Notes under the pieces: model-generated
Told to the model about the DNA's origin: nothing
Databases searched by the model: none
Seen by the model: the letters and a program-made list of their open reading frames with translations, nothing else
Position numbers and translations under genes: made by a program
Part shown: positions 1 through 6,824 of the stretch, piece after piece
Layout: every line of letters begins with the position of its first letter
Position numbering within the stretch: position 1 is the first letter of the stretch
Assembly (NCBI RefSeq): GCF_029277305.1
Contig: NZ_CP119526.1
DNA: 64,000 bases
Direction: 5' to 3' (one strand)
From: Guptibacillus hwajinpoensis
GTDB taxonomy: Bacteria > Bacillota > Bacilli > Bacillales > Guptibacillaceae

Positions 1-131
1 AAAAGTAACCTCTTCTATTGAGTATGTTAGAAACGCTTCATACCCTCCTAAGTTTCATGGAATCGTCATCCTCAATTGCTTTTAAACAGGTGGAAGTATT
101 GGTATAGTAGGTAGTGGATAAAGTGAAACTT

Positions 132-270
132 CCATAAGCGGGGCCAGTGCTTTATCCCCCTCTTATGGTTAGTTGAACCAATCGGACCTTTAGGCGCAGT
201 TGACCCCCACTTTAACGCCATAATGAACCTGTGTAGGTGGGGTTTACTGCCACTTAAGGGTGGGATAAAC
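132..270. other. Stem-loop-rich non-coding region upstream of hemQ
   Basis: No gene is supported in 1-289. Several inverted repeats lie in a row: CCATAAG 132-138 with CTTATGG 162-168, enclosing GGGG 140-143 with CCCC 157-160; GGTT 167-170 with AACC 176-179; CCCCAC 205-210 with GTGGGG 237-242; GTTTA 242-246 with TAAAC 266-270, enclosing CCAC 250-253 and GTGG 260-263. A weak promoter candidate is TTTTAA 80-85, N14, TGGTAT 100-105, sigma-B-like with two mismatches. The region could be a structured hemQ leader or the remnant of an insertion sequence end. It matches no riboswitch I know. Confidence 0.4.
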
Positions 271-289
271 GATAAGGAGTGAATCAGAT

Positions 290-1036
290 ATGAACGAAGC
301 AGCAGTAACTCTTGATGGTTGGTATTGCCTTCATGACTTCCGTAGCATGGACTGGACAGCATGGAAACAGCTCTCAAGTGATGAACGTGAACAAGCAACT
401 AATGAGTTTCTAACTTTTCTTGAGAAATGGGAAGTAACAGCAGGCCATAAGCAAGGTAGCCACGCTCTTTATTCCATCGTTGGTCAGAAAGCGGACTTTA
501 TGTTGATGCTCTTGCGTCCGACTATGGAAGAATTAAATGACATCGAGAACGCTTTTAATAAAACAACTTTCGCTGAATATACGATCCCAACTTACTCATA
601 CGTTTCTGTCGTTGAGTTAAGCAACTACATGGCTGGCAAAGACAGCGATCCTGATAACGATCCGCGTATCCAGGCTCGTCTGAAGCCAGAGTTAACAGAA
701 GCCCCTTACGTTTGCTTCTACCCTATGAACAAGAAACGTGAAGGAAACGATAACTGGTACATGGTACCAATGGACGAGCGTCGTGACATGATGAGAAGCC
801 ATGGACTAATCGGACGCAGCTATGCTGGTAAAGTAAAGCAGATTATTACTGGATCTGTTGGCTTTGACGATTGGGAATGGGGCGTAACGCTATTCTCAGA
901 TGATGTTCTTCAATTTAAAAAGCTTGTCTACGAAATGCGTTTTGACGAAGTAAGTGCACGCTACGGTGAATTCGGTAGCTTCTACGTTGGAACTCACCTA
1001 CCGAAAGAACGTCTACCACAATTTCTATACATCTAA
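290..1036 (+). CDS. hemQ: Coproheme decarboxylase HemQ (chlorite dismutase family)
   Basis: HemQ (YwfI in B. subtilis) carries out the last step of the coproporphyrin-dependent haem pathway of Gram-positive bacteria. It decarboxylates Fe-coproporphyrin III to haem b with hydrogen peroxide in the cytoplasm. The 248-residue length fits the family. Tyr144 in the FYPMNKKR motif corresponds to the catalytic tyrosine and His171 in MMRSHG to the proximal haem ligand. The ATG at 290 follows AAGGAGTG with good spacing. The gene is followed at once by a strong terminator, so it is probably transcribed alone from a promoter in the structured region upstream. The other haem genes are not in this window. 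Confidence 0.95.
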   Translation: MNEAAVTLDGWYCLHDFRSMDWTAWKQLSSDEREQATNEFLTFLEKWEVTAGHKQGSHALYSIVGQKADFMLMLLRPTMEELNDIENAFNKTTFAEYTIPTYSYVSVVELSNYMAGKDSDPDNDPRIQARLKPELTEAPYVCFYPMNKKREGNDNWYMVPMDERRDMMRSHGLIGRSYAGKVKQIITGSVGFDDWEWGVTLFSDDVLQFKKLVYEMRFDEVSARYGEFGSFYVGTHLPKERLPQFLYI

Positions 1037-1042
1037 ATCGAC

Positions 1043-1078
1043 AATCCCCTCTGAACATTTCAGAGGGGATTTTTTTTC
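1043..1078 (+). terminator. Rho-independent terminator of hemQ
   Basis: A 12-bp perfect stem, AATCCCCTCTGA (1043-1054) with TCAGAGGGGATT (1060-1071), is followed by a run of T residues to about 1077. Confidence 0.93.
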
Positions 1079-1122
1079 ATTCTTCTTGAACATGGATTGC
1101 CTAATTCATGTCTTACCTTCTT

Positions 1123-1151
1123 GTCATAATCCTTTATTCGCTACATAGAAT
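1123..1151 (+). promoter_or_regulatory. Candidate sigma-E promoter for cwlJ-gerQ
   Basis: GTCATAAT (1123-1130), a 13-nt spacer, then CATAGAAT (1144-1151). These are each one base from the sigma-E -35 and -10 consensus (GTCATATT, CATACAAT). In B. subtilis, cwlJ and gerQ are mother-cell genes under sigma-E, so the match fits the context. It is an inference from motif and synteny. Confidence 0.55.
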
Positions 1152-1222
1152 GAGTTACGTAGAGCCATGACATTTTCATACTTCTTGCATAGGGATGGGT
1201 GACAACTGAGAAGAGGTGGGGT

Positions 1223-1654
1223 ATGGCGGTTATTAAGGCGAATGAGAGTGATGTAACTCTTCTCGCTCGTTTAATGAGGGCGGAGGCAGAGGGCGATGGA
1301 CAGCTCGGTATGCTGATGGTAGGAAATGTTGGCGTGAATCGAGTCAAAGTAAGGTGTATTGATTTCAAGAACATCAACTCGATGAACAGCATGGTGTACC
1401 AGAATCCAGGCGGGTTTGAAGCTACGCAAAAGGGCTACTTCTACCAACGAGCACGTGAAAAAGACAAACGGCTTGCACGAAAAGCCATTAAAGGAATGAA
1501 GTATGACCCAGCAAGTTATTCCCTATGGTTCTTCAAGCCTGGAGGTGCATGTCCTGAGCAGTGGTTTGATCAGTGGAACGCTGGTCGTTTTAAGTCACAT
1601 TGTTTCTACAAGCCTACCGAAAGTGAATGCTCTGATGTGTATAACAGCTTCTAA
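1223..1654 (+). CDS. cwlJ: Spore cortex-lytic enzyme CwlJ
   Basis: Cell-wall hydrolase of the SleB/CwlJ (Hydrolase_2) family that degrades cortex peptidoglycan during germination, triggered by Ca-dipicolinate. The 143-residue protein starts MAVIKANESDVTLLARLMRA, matching the B. subtilis start (MAV), so the upstream GTG at 1199 is rejected. The ATG at 1223 has GAGGTGG just upstream. The conserved catalytic glutamate lies in RAEAEGDG, and the C-terminus RFKSHCFYKPT is typical of CwlJ. There is no signal peptide, as expected for a coat-associated protein made in the mother cell. gerQ follows 23 nt later. CwlJ needs GerQ for its placement in the coat, which explains the pairing. Confidence 0.95.
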   Translation: MAVIKANESDVTLLARLMRAEAEGDGQLGMLMVGNVGVNRVKVRCIDFKNINSMNSMVYQNPGGFEATQKGYFYQRAREKDKRLARKAIKGMKYDPASYSLWFFKPGGACPEQWFDQWNAGRFKSHCFYKPTESECSDVYNSF

Positions 1655-1677
1655 GAGAAAGCTTAAGGAGGGTTATG

Positions 1678-2139
1678 ATGAATAATCAGTACTGGAACAA
1701 ACCGGCTGCGCAAAATCAGGGAGGCGGCTATCAGCAAATGTCACCACAGCAAGGACAGGGTGGACAGATGGGGCAATACCCATCAGGTTATCCTGGGCAA
1801 GGTCAGCAAGGGCAAGTTCAAGGTGCCATGACGCAGGGAGGAAGCCAAGGATTTCCCGGACAGCTACCAGTCGAGCAATCATACATCGAAAACATCTTAC
1901 GCTTAAACCTTGGAAAAGTAGCTACTGTTTACATGACATTTGAGAACAACGAGAAATGGAATGCGAAAGTGTTCAAAGGCGTTGTGGAAGCTGCAGGAAG
2001 AGATCACATTATCCTCTCCGATCCACAAACCGGCAAACGGTACCTTCTTCTTATGGTTTATCTTGATTACATCACTTTTGATGAAGAGCTTGAATACAAC
2101 TACCCTCTTCAGCAAGTAACGCAATATTCTCCTAGATAA
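1678..2139 (+). CDS. gerQ: Spore coat protein GerQ
   Basis: GerQ (YwdL) is an inner-coat protein needed for CwlJ localisation and Ca-DPA germination. In B. subtilis it is cross-linked by transglutaminase Tgl. The N-terminal third is rich in Gly, Gln and Pro (blocks such as QGQGGQMGQ), and a conserved C-terminal domain starts near EQSYIENILRLNLGKVA. Two ATGs are possible (1675, 1678). The second has better spacing from AAGGAGG (1665-1671). It is cotranscribed with cwlJ and ends at a strong terminator. The ywdK neighbour downstream is the same as in B. subtilis. Confidence 0.95.
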   Translation: MNNQYWNKPAAQNQGGGYQQMSPQQGQGGQMGQYPSGYPGQGQQGQVQGAMTQGGSQGFPGQLPVEQSYIENILRLNLGKVATVYMTFENNEKWNAKVFKGVVEAAGRDHIILSDPQTGKRYLLLMVYLDYITFDEELEYNYPLQQVTQYSPR

Positions 2140-2145
2140 TAGCTG

Positions 2146-2173
2146 AAAAGCTGCCGGAAATCCGGCAGCTTTT
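2146..2173 (+). terminator. Terminator of cwlJ-gerQ
   Basis: Perfect 12-bp stem AAAAGCTGCCGG (2146-2157) with CCGGCAGCTTTT (2162-2173) and a T-rich tail. Confidence 0.93.
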
Positions 2174-2180
2174 CATTTTG

Positions 2181-2280
2181 GCTAATATAATTAGAATTTG
2201 GCCAATAAAATTGGATGTTAGCTAATATAATTGATTTTTGGACAATATCCTGAGATTTTGGCCAATAAATCATTCTCATC
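2181..2280. repeat. Five tandem 20-bp repeats, exact period
   Basis: Five consecutive units begin at 2181, 2201, 2221, 2241 and 2261. The consensus is about GCYAATATAATTRGATTTTG. Units 1 and 3 share the first 12 bases, and units 2 and 5 share GCCAATAAA. The array lies between the gerQ terminator and the 3' end of ywdK. It contains no ORF and no spacer structure. Confidence 0.85.
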
Positions 2281-2312
2281 GACACCGTTTGACAAATATC
2301 GGGTGGTGCCTG

Positions 2313-2681
2313 TCACCCGCGAAACGCAGCGACAATCAGCAGAATCCATGCCGTTATAAACGCTACCCCACCCAGCGGCGTAATTGCTCCGAGGATTTTA
2401 ATTCCGCTTAAGCTCAGTACGTACAAGCTTCCTGAGAATAGAACAATCCCTGCAAACATGAACCAACCTGCCCATTGAATAAGTCCAGTTGCCTGGAGTT
2501 TATCGGCTGCGAGGGAGATCCCGATTAAGCCTAGCGCATGGTACATGTGGTATTGAACACCTGTTTTGAATGTTTCGAGCATTCTTTCTGATAATCTACT
2601 TTCTAATCCATGGGCACCAAAGGCCCCTAGTCCTACAGCAAGTGCAGCATTAATCGCACCTATGATTAAAAATAGCTTCAT
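2313..2681 (-). CDS. ywdK: DUF423 small membrane protein YwdK
   Basis: A 122-residue membrane protein of the DUF423/YwdK family, function unknown. About four hydrophobic segments are visible, beginning with LFLIIGAINAALAVGLGAFG. The family motif GAFGAHGLE and a YHMYHALGL segment are present. The start at 2681 (MKLF) is preferred because GGAGG lies nine bases upstream. A longer in-frame extension to 2717 has no ribosome-binding site. It lies next to gerQ as in B. subtilis but on the opposite strand here. A short GGGTG/CACCC inverted repeat (about 2301-2318) overlaps its stop and may terminate it. Confidence 0.88.
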   Translation of the reverse strand: MKLFLIIGAINAALAVGLGAFGAHGLESRLSERMLETFKTGVQYHMYHALGLIGISLAADKLQATGLIQWAGWFMFAGIVLFSGSLYVLSLSGIKILGAITPLGGVAFITAWILLIVAAFRG

Positions 2682-2773
2682 CTTGTCATCCCTCCATCTC
2701 AATCTACTTCCCATCATAGCGGAAAGCGTTTAAGAGAAGCAATGAATTCCCCGATTGTTCATACACCTTTCGA

Positions 2774-4018
2774 TTATTGAGGGGATGAAGAACGAACATC
2801 CTGATGCACCATTCGAATACTTCCCATCATCATAACCCATCCTCCCAATGGAAAAAGTAACATCCCGATCCATCCAGGGAACGCTACTCCCGTCATCACA
2901 CACACCAAGATAAAACACGGCATCGTAAAAACCTTACTAGCTTTTTTAGCCGACAATTCTCTAAGCTGTTGATCCCACTGAAATAACTGGGCATAACTCC
3001 TTTCAGAGAATTCATGCCAGTCTGCTTTCGATAGACCGATAAACGCATACAGCGCAAAAAGGAGTACAATCACCTTCACAACTAATGGGAGAAGGAAGAT
3101 AGCAGCTATGCCCCATCCCGTCACCTGTAAATAATACTGCACCTTACCAGGCGAACGAAGAAGCCATTTCACATATAAATCAACAATTCTCGTCTCAGGA
3201 CTTCCCTGTTTTCTTAGCCTTTTTGATCCTTTAAAAAGAAACGGTTTCTTTCGTACAAGCACTGTTCTACCAGATGAAACGCCAACCTGTTTCATAAGTA
3301 AGTTGGTTACACTTTGTTTATACCCGCGCTCCATCATGACATCGTGAAAAAACGTACCCTTCACCTTGATACGGTAGTATAACTGAGCTATTAGAAGAAC
3401 GAGGAGAAGAGCAACGCCTACAAACACAAACTCTCTCGACTTCCAACCAACCTGACTCACAAAAACAAGAATCCCAATCGAAACGACGTTCACCATCATA
3501 AGTGGAATCCATTTTATCCAAATCGACTGAATGGTAAGATCAATAAAATACCGACAAACGTTCACATTCCAACTTGCAAGTAGCACAAAAATTCCTGTTA
3601 TGACTACTTGCTCCATTCCCCAATTCCAACCTGTAATGAGGAACGGCAGTACAACAGCGATACTGAAGAGCGTAAGTACAGATCCTTTCAGAAGTGAGTG
3701 CACCATTCCCCACTTTTTCAAGCCATCTACGAGATTCTGATTTTGTAAAATATATACTTGATCTGCTTCTTCCAAATACACTCTAAGCGACCACCATGTA
3801 GCACCGAGAAATAACGGCACCATCATTGCTTGCTCTGGGACAAAATTTAGCCATTCAGGTGCCATAATCCACCATGACTGATAATAGACGACCGAAACGA
3901 TTAGCGCTGGAATAAGGATGTAAAACCACACAGTCCAATCAAGTGCTGTTCGAAGATCGCGTAACTTATAACGCCGATCATCACTCACCCGCTTTTTTAG
4001 CAACTGAAAAGATGTCAT
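2774..4018 (-). CDS. ABC transporter permease, EcsB/YthQ family
   Basis: A 414-residue membrane protein that begins MTSFQLLKKRVSDDRRYK and has several hydrophobic segments (for example VWFYILIPALIVSVVYY and IAAIFLLPLVVKVIVLLFAL). Composition, length and pairing with an ABC ATPase fit the EcsB family (EcsB, YthQ). In B. subtilis, EcsAB affects secretion, competence and intramembrane proteolysis by RasP. The substrate of this paralogue is not known. The ATG overlaps the stop of the ATPase gene by 4 nt, which indicates translational coupling. The longer frame to 4090 lies inside the ATPase gene and is rejected. Confidence 0.82.
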   Translation of the reverse strand: MTSFQLLKKRVSDDRRYKLRDLRTALDWTVWFYILIPALIVSVVYYQSWWIMAPEWLNFVPEQAMMVPLFLGATWWSLRVYLEEADQVYILQNQNLVDGLKKWGMVHSLLKGSVLTLFSIAVVLPFLITGWNWGMEQVVITGIFVLLASWNVNVCRYFIDLTIQSIWIKWIPLMMVNVVSIGILVFVSQVGWKSREFVFVGVALLLVLLIAQLYYRIKVKGTFFHDVMMERGYKQSVTNLLMKQVGVSSGRTVLVRKKPFLFKGSKRLRKQGSPETRIVDLYVKWLLRSPGKVQYYLQVTGWGIAAIFLLPLVVKVIVLLFALYAFIGLSKADWHEFSERSYAQLFQWDQQLRELSAKKASKVFTMPCFILVCVMTGVAFPGWIGMLLFPLGGWVMMMGSIRMVHQDVRSSSPQ

Positions 4019-4716
4019 ATGGTTTGCTCCAATAAACGATCCACACAATCGAGGAGCGTGCCGGTCTCCATCCCTGTTCGCTCTCTCCATTCATCAAGCG
4101 TACCTTCAGCAGCCATTATTCCACTTGAAATAAGCACAAATCGGTCGCAAATTCGTTCTGCTGTATCGAGTACGTGCGTCGACATAAGTACCCCCGCGCC
4201 ACGTGCTCTTTCTTTTTCGATTAGCTTTAGAAAGTCTTTCGTTGCGCGTGGATCTAGACCTAGAAACGGCTCGTCAATGATATATAAATCAGGCTTAAGC
4301 ATAAAAGCTGTAATCAGCATTACTTTTTGTTTCATACCTTTTGAGAAACTAGACGGAAGATCGTGTACGACATGACCCAGCTTGAAATAGCGAATGAGCT
4401 CTTGTGCGCGCTCCTCCCAATCACCGTCTTGCAACGACACCGCTGTTGCGGCAAGCTCTAAATGCTCCCAGAGCGTTAAACTGTCATAGAAAACAGGCTG
4501 CTCTGGGATATAGGCATAGCGAGCATCACCCTCAAATGTTACGGATCCTTTCCACTCTTTCATTAATCCCAAAATCGTTTTGATTGTCGTACTTTTACCA
4601 GCTCCATTCGATCCTAATAGACCGAGCAACTCGCCACTTTTCACGCTAAACGATAGATCTGTTATTGTTTGACTGTTCTTTTCATAACCAGCTTCTTCTA
4701 TTGCAACATTCAGCAT
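4015..4716 (-). CDS. ABC transporter ATP-binding protein, EcsA/YthP family
   Basis: A 233-residue ABC ATPase. Walker A is GSNGAGKST near residue 36, the signature is FSKGMKQK, Walker B is LYIIDEP, and the switch His is in STHVLD. It powers the EcsB-like permease encoded just downstream in a 4-nt overlap. AGAGGTG precedes the ATG at 4716. EcsA-type ATPases are usually 230-250 residues, so the gene is complete. I cannot separate the Ecs and YthPQ branches by eye. Confidence 0.88.
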   Translation of the reverse strand: MLNVAIEEAGYEKNSQTITDLSFSVKSGELLGLLGSNGAGKSTTIKTILGLMKEWKGSVTFEGDARYAYIPEQPVFYDSLTLWEHLELAATAVSLQDGDWEERAQELIRYFKLGHVVHDLPSSFSKGMKQKVMLITAFMLKPDLYIIDEPFLGLDPRATKDFLKLIEKERARGAGVLMSTHVLDTAERICDRFVLISSGIMAAEGTLDEWRERTGMETGTLLDCVDRLLEQTI

Positions 4717-4743
4717 TAACCGTCACCTCTACTACTAGTACGA

Positions 4744-4775
4744 AAGCAAAAAGGAAAAGGTTTCCTACCCTTTCC
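4744..4775 (-). terminator. Terminator of the sigO-yvrJ-rsoA operon
   Basis: On the minus strand GGAAAGGG pairs with CCTTTTCC (one G-U pair), followed by a T run. The stem includes the last codons and the stop of the rsoA-like gene. Confidence 0.65.
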
Positions 4776-5010
4776 CTTTCTTCTCCTCTATAAATTGCTC
4801 GAAATTCGGTACTTCATCTATGCTATACTTCTCGACTGCTTCAAGGATTTTCACGTAGAGCTCCTGCCTTAAATCATCTCGGTATTCGTAAGGCGTCTGC
4901 CTGAGCTCTGCTTCAATTTTTTTCTCAAATTGCCTAAAAATCAGCTCTAACGCTTCATCTTCATTTTGTTTCGCTTGCTGTAAAAGTGTATATAACCTGG
5001 CGTTCGTCAT
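4765..5010 (-). CDS. rsoA: RsoA-like co-sigma subunit (sigma region 2 fragment)
   Basis: An 81-residue protein like B. subtilis RsoA (YvrHa, 83 aa). In that system RsoA supplies the region-2-like part that contacts the beta-prime coiled coil, while SigO supplies region 4. The sequence has the typical LIFRQFEKKIEAELRQ and YRDDLRQELYVKILEAV segments of the short HTH/sigma-2-like domain. Its ATG overlaps the yvrJ stop by 4 nt. It is the last gene of the operon and ends in a terminator. The pairing with a SigO-like gene two genes upstream supports the call. Confidence 0.75.
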   Translation of the reverse strand: MTNARLYTLLQQAKQNEDEALELIFRQFEKKIEAELRQTPYEYRDDLRQELYVKILEAVEKYSIDEVPNFEQFIEEKKGKG

Positions 5011-5153
5011 CTCTTTTTACCCATCTCCTGCTCAGAAATAGCATTTGTTAAATCATCGATTTTCCTTTCAAGGCGAAATAGCAAATACAGTGATAAAACG
5101 ATGGGGAACCCTAAATCACCGATCATGGCGTTAATTACATTCGTTACAGTCAT
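5007..5153 (-). CDS. yvrJ: YvrJ family small membrane protein
   Basis: A 48-residue ORF beginning MTVTNVINAMIGDLGFPIVL and ending EQEMGKKR. It has one transmembrane helix (GFPIVLSLYLLFR) followed by a charged RLERKIDDLTNAI helix, the pattern of the YvrJ family. GGAGAG lies seven bases upstream of the ATG at 5153. It overlaps the 3' end of the sigma gene by 23 nt and the rsoA start by 4 nt, so all three genes are coupled. YvrJ belongs to the SigO regulon in B. subtilis. Its role is unknown. Confidence 0.8.
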   Translation of the reverse strand: MTVTNVINAMIGDLGFPIVLSLYLLFRLERKIDDLTNAISEQEMGKKR

Positions 5154-5718
5154 CGTACGCTCTCCTTTCGTATTTAAGCTTCTCAAGTGCGCGCTTTCGT
5201 CTCCTGCTTACAGCCTGCTGCGATATGCCTCTCGATTGAGCGATTTCCGTATCGCTCGCTCCTAAACGATAAGAAAGCTCTAGAACTTCCTTCTGCTTTC
5301 CTGTCAGCCTTTTGTATGCAGAATAAAGAGATCTCGAGACTAGCTGATCTTCAAAGCAGTGGTTTATCTCACTATTCGTTCTACCTTCAACAAGATCAAT
5401 CCACGTGCTTCCGGATTCTCCTACAGGCTGATCTAACGTTAATGGATAACGAAGATGCTCAAGCCTCCGCTTGCGATCGAAATTAATGGCCGTGTACCGG
5501 ATTAGCTTCGTTAGATAAGCAATAAATCGTATTTCGACGTAATACATGTGAAACTGTTTATTTAAATTCGCTAACGACTTCGGATTCGGGTTCGTGAAAG
5601 CCTCCCTAAAACTTGTCCAATGAACGTCTTCTTGAACGAACGATTTGAAAAGGAGGTTTTCCTTCAGTTCCTCATACGCTTTCGTCGTTATAAATGGACA
5701 CTTGTTCAACATTCTCAC
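5131..5718 (-). CDS. sigO: SigO-like sigma factor (split sigma, region 4 subunit)
   Basis: A 195-residue sigma-70-family protein. The C-terminal region 4 is clear: RLTGKQKEVLELSYRLG, then the helix-turn-helix SDTEIAQSRGISQQAVSRRRKRALEKL. A canonical region 2 -10 recognition helix is not obvious. Together with the RsoA-like and YvrJ-like genes downstream, this identifies it as SigO (YvrI) type. B. subtilis SigO drives oxdC, yvrJ and its own operon. Neither oxdC nor the anti-sigma gene yvrL/rsiO is present here. GGGAGAGGTG precedes the ATG at 5718. A LexA-like palindrome lies about 70 nt upstream. Confidence 0.78.
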   Translation of the reverse strand: MRMLNKCPFITTKAYEELKENLLFKSFVQEDVHWTSFREAFTNPNPKSLANLNKQFHMYYVEIRFIAYLTKLIRYTAINFDRKRRLEHLRYPLTLDQPVGESGSTWIDLVEGRTNSEINHCFEDQLVSRSLYSAYKRLTGKQKEVLELSYRLGASDTEIAQSRGISQQAVSRRRKRALEKLKYERRAYDDCNECN

Positions 5719-5781
5719 CTCTCCCTTCTCTGTATGTAGGATAGAAAGTATCCTGGGTGGCGATTTTCACAACCATAAATT

Positions 5782-5795
5782 CGAACGTATGTTCT
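5782..5795. promoter_or_regulatory. LexA (SOS)-box-like palindrome upstream of sigO
   Basis: CGAACGTATGTTCT has perfect GAAC/GTTC arms around 4 bases. It is one base from the Bacillus LexA/DinR consensus CGAACRNRYGTTYC. It lies between the flagellar terminator and the sigma gene, where the sigO promoter must be. LexA control is inferred. Confidence 0.45.
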
Positions 5796-5809
5796 TATTT
5801 ATATTATAG

Positions 5810-5836
5810 AAAAAACTCATGCTTTTTAACATGAGT
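5810..5836 (-). terminator. Terminator at the end of the flagellar basal-body operon
   Basis: Minus strand: ACTCATG pairs with CATGAGT (plus-strand arms 5815-5821 and 5830-5836), followed by TTTTT. It separates yaaR from the sigO operon. Confidence 0.8.
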
Positions 5837-5868
5837 CAATACTTCCTTTTTTCTTTAGGTCTATTGAA

Positions 5869-6303
5869 CTAGAGGGAAAGATCTACGAGCATTCCTTTGA
5901 TTTCACCGATCAGTGACAATAGGTTGACGCCATCCTTCTCTTTATCGAGAATTTCTTCCTGCAACTCAACTAACTTATTTTCAACCGTTTCAACAAGTTT
6001 AAACGTTCGGTGTCTGCCATACCGATCTGTGCTGTTTTTCTCAGAAAGCGTTAATCCGTGATGAACAGCTTCTTCTAAAAACTGCTTCACCAATCGTTTA
6101 TACGCCGTTACGTTTTGGAGCGTTCGTTCTTTCGTGAGGACTTTGCCTTGTTCATCAATTTGCGTAAGAAGACGCTCTAGTGCCACGCCTTTTAACTCTT
6201 TAGACGCTTCATTCATTGCAGATTGAAAACCTTTTTGGATGCTCCCTTTCTGCATGTCTTTCTTAAACAGATCAGGCGAAGCTTGGCTCTGTTGAATTTT
6301 CAT
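5869..6303 (-). CDS. yaaR: YaaR family (DUF327) protein
   Basis: A 144-residue, mostly helical, charged protein of the DUF327/YaaR family. Hallmarks are the GVALERLLTQIDEQGKVL and YKRLVKQFLEEAVHHG segments and a C-terminal coiled coil (ENKLVELQEEILDKE). The function is unknown. In B. subtilis yaaR lies far from fla genes, but here it is the last gene of the flagellar operon and overlaps swrB by 4 nt. A motility-linked role is therefore plausible (inference). Confidence 0.85.
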   Translation of the reverse strand: MKIQQSQASPDLFKKDMQKGSIQKGFQSAMNEASKELKGVALERLLTQIDEQGKVLTKERTLQNVTAYKRLVKQFLEEAVHHGLTLSEKNSTDRYGRHRTFKLVETVENKLVELQEEILDKEKDGVNLLSLIGEIKGMLVDLSL

Positions 6304-6809
6304 CGCTGTCCAGACCTTCCGTGCATGTTTACAATGAGCTCAACTTCTCCGGTTCCGCAATTAAGTAGTCTCGCGATGTCATTTGCGGCAAAGCCCTGTT
6401 GGTAGAGCTGAATCGCTTTTTGATTGCGTTCGTTTTTGGAGGATGGATGCTGAATGACGATGGGATTTTTCGACTCTGGCGGTTGAATTGGTTGCTGGCG
6501 GTAGTGAACTGGTTCTACAAGTTTTGGCGACTCTGAGTTCTGTGGCTCAGGTTGAGGCTTAACTGAGTTTCCGTTCTGCTCGAGAACCCGAAGGCGGATG
6601 TCGAGCTGATTGTCCCGCTTCTCTACAAACGTTTTTACCTTGGTCATCAGCCGGTCATTTTCTTGCTCAAGCTGTTCGATATATTCCTCCATACTTGATG
6701 CCACTTCTTCTCTCACTTCAGAGCTCTTCGACTGCTTTAAGTAAAGGAGTACGATACATAGAAAGCTAACGAGATGAAGGGCGATGCTAATGAATATGAA
6801 TGGATACAT
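6300..6809 (-). CDS. swrB: SwrB (YlxL)-like flagellar assembly activator
   Basis: A 169-residue protein with an N-terminal membrane anchor (FIFISIALHLVSFLCIVLLYL), a coiled coil (MEEYIEQLEQENDRLMTKV), a Pro/Gln-rich linker, and a C-terminal helix-turn-helix-like domain (QLYQQGFAANDIARLLNCG). This is the SwrB layout. In B. subtilis SwrB follows sigD and promotes the switch of the export apparatus during hook-basal-body completion. Position and length (167 aa there) agree. Confidence 0.85.
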   Translation of the reverse strand: MYPFIFISIALHLVSFLCIVLLYLKQSKSSEVREEVASSMEEYIEQLEQENDRLMTKVKTFVEKRDNQLDIRLRVLEQNGNSVKPQPEPQNSESPKLVEPVHYRQQPIQPPESKNPIVIQHPSSKNERNQKAIQLYQQGFAANDIARLLNCGTGEVELIVNMHGRSGQR

Positions 6810-6824
6810 TCTAAATCACTCCAA

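Noticed and set aside
72..398. 108-aa ORF on the minus strand overlapping hemQ
   Set aside because: It has no family match or ribosome-binding site and runs through the stem-loop region into hemQ.
2181..2280. CRISPR array
   Set aside because: The repeats are contiguous with no unique spacers, are degenerate, and no cas genes are near.
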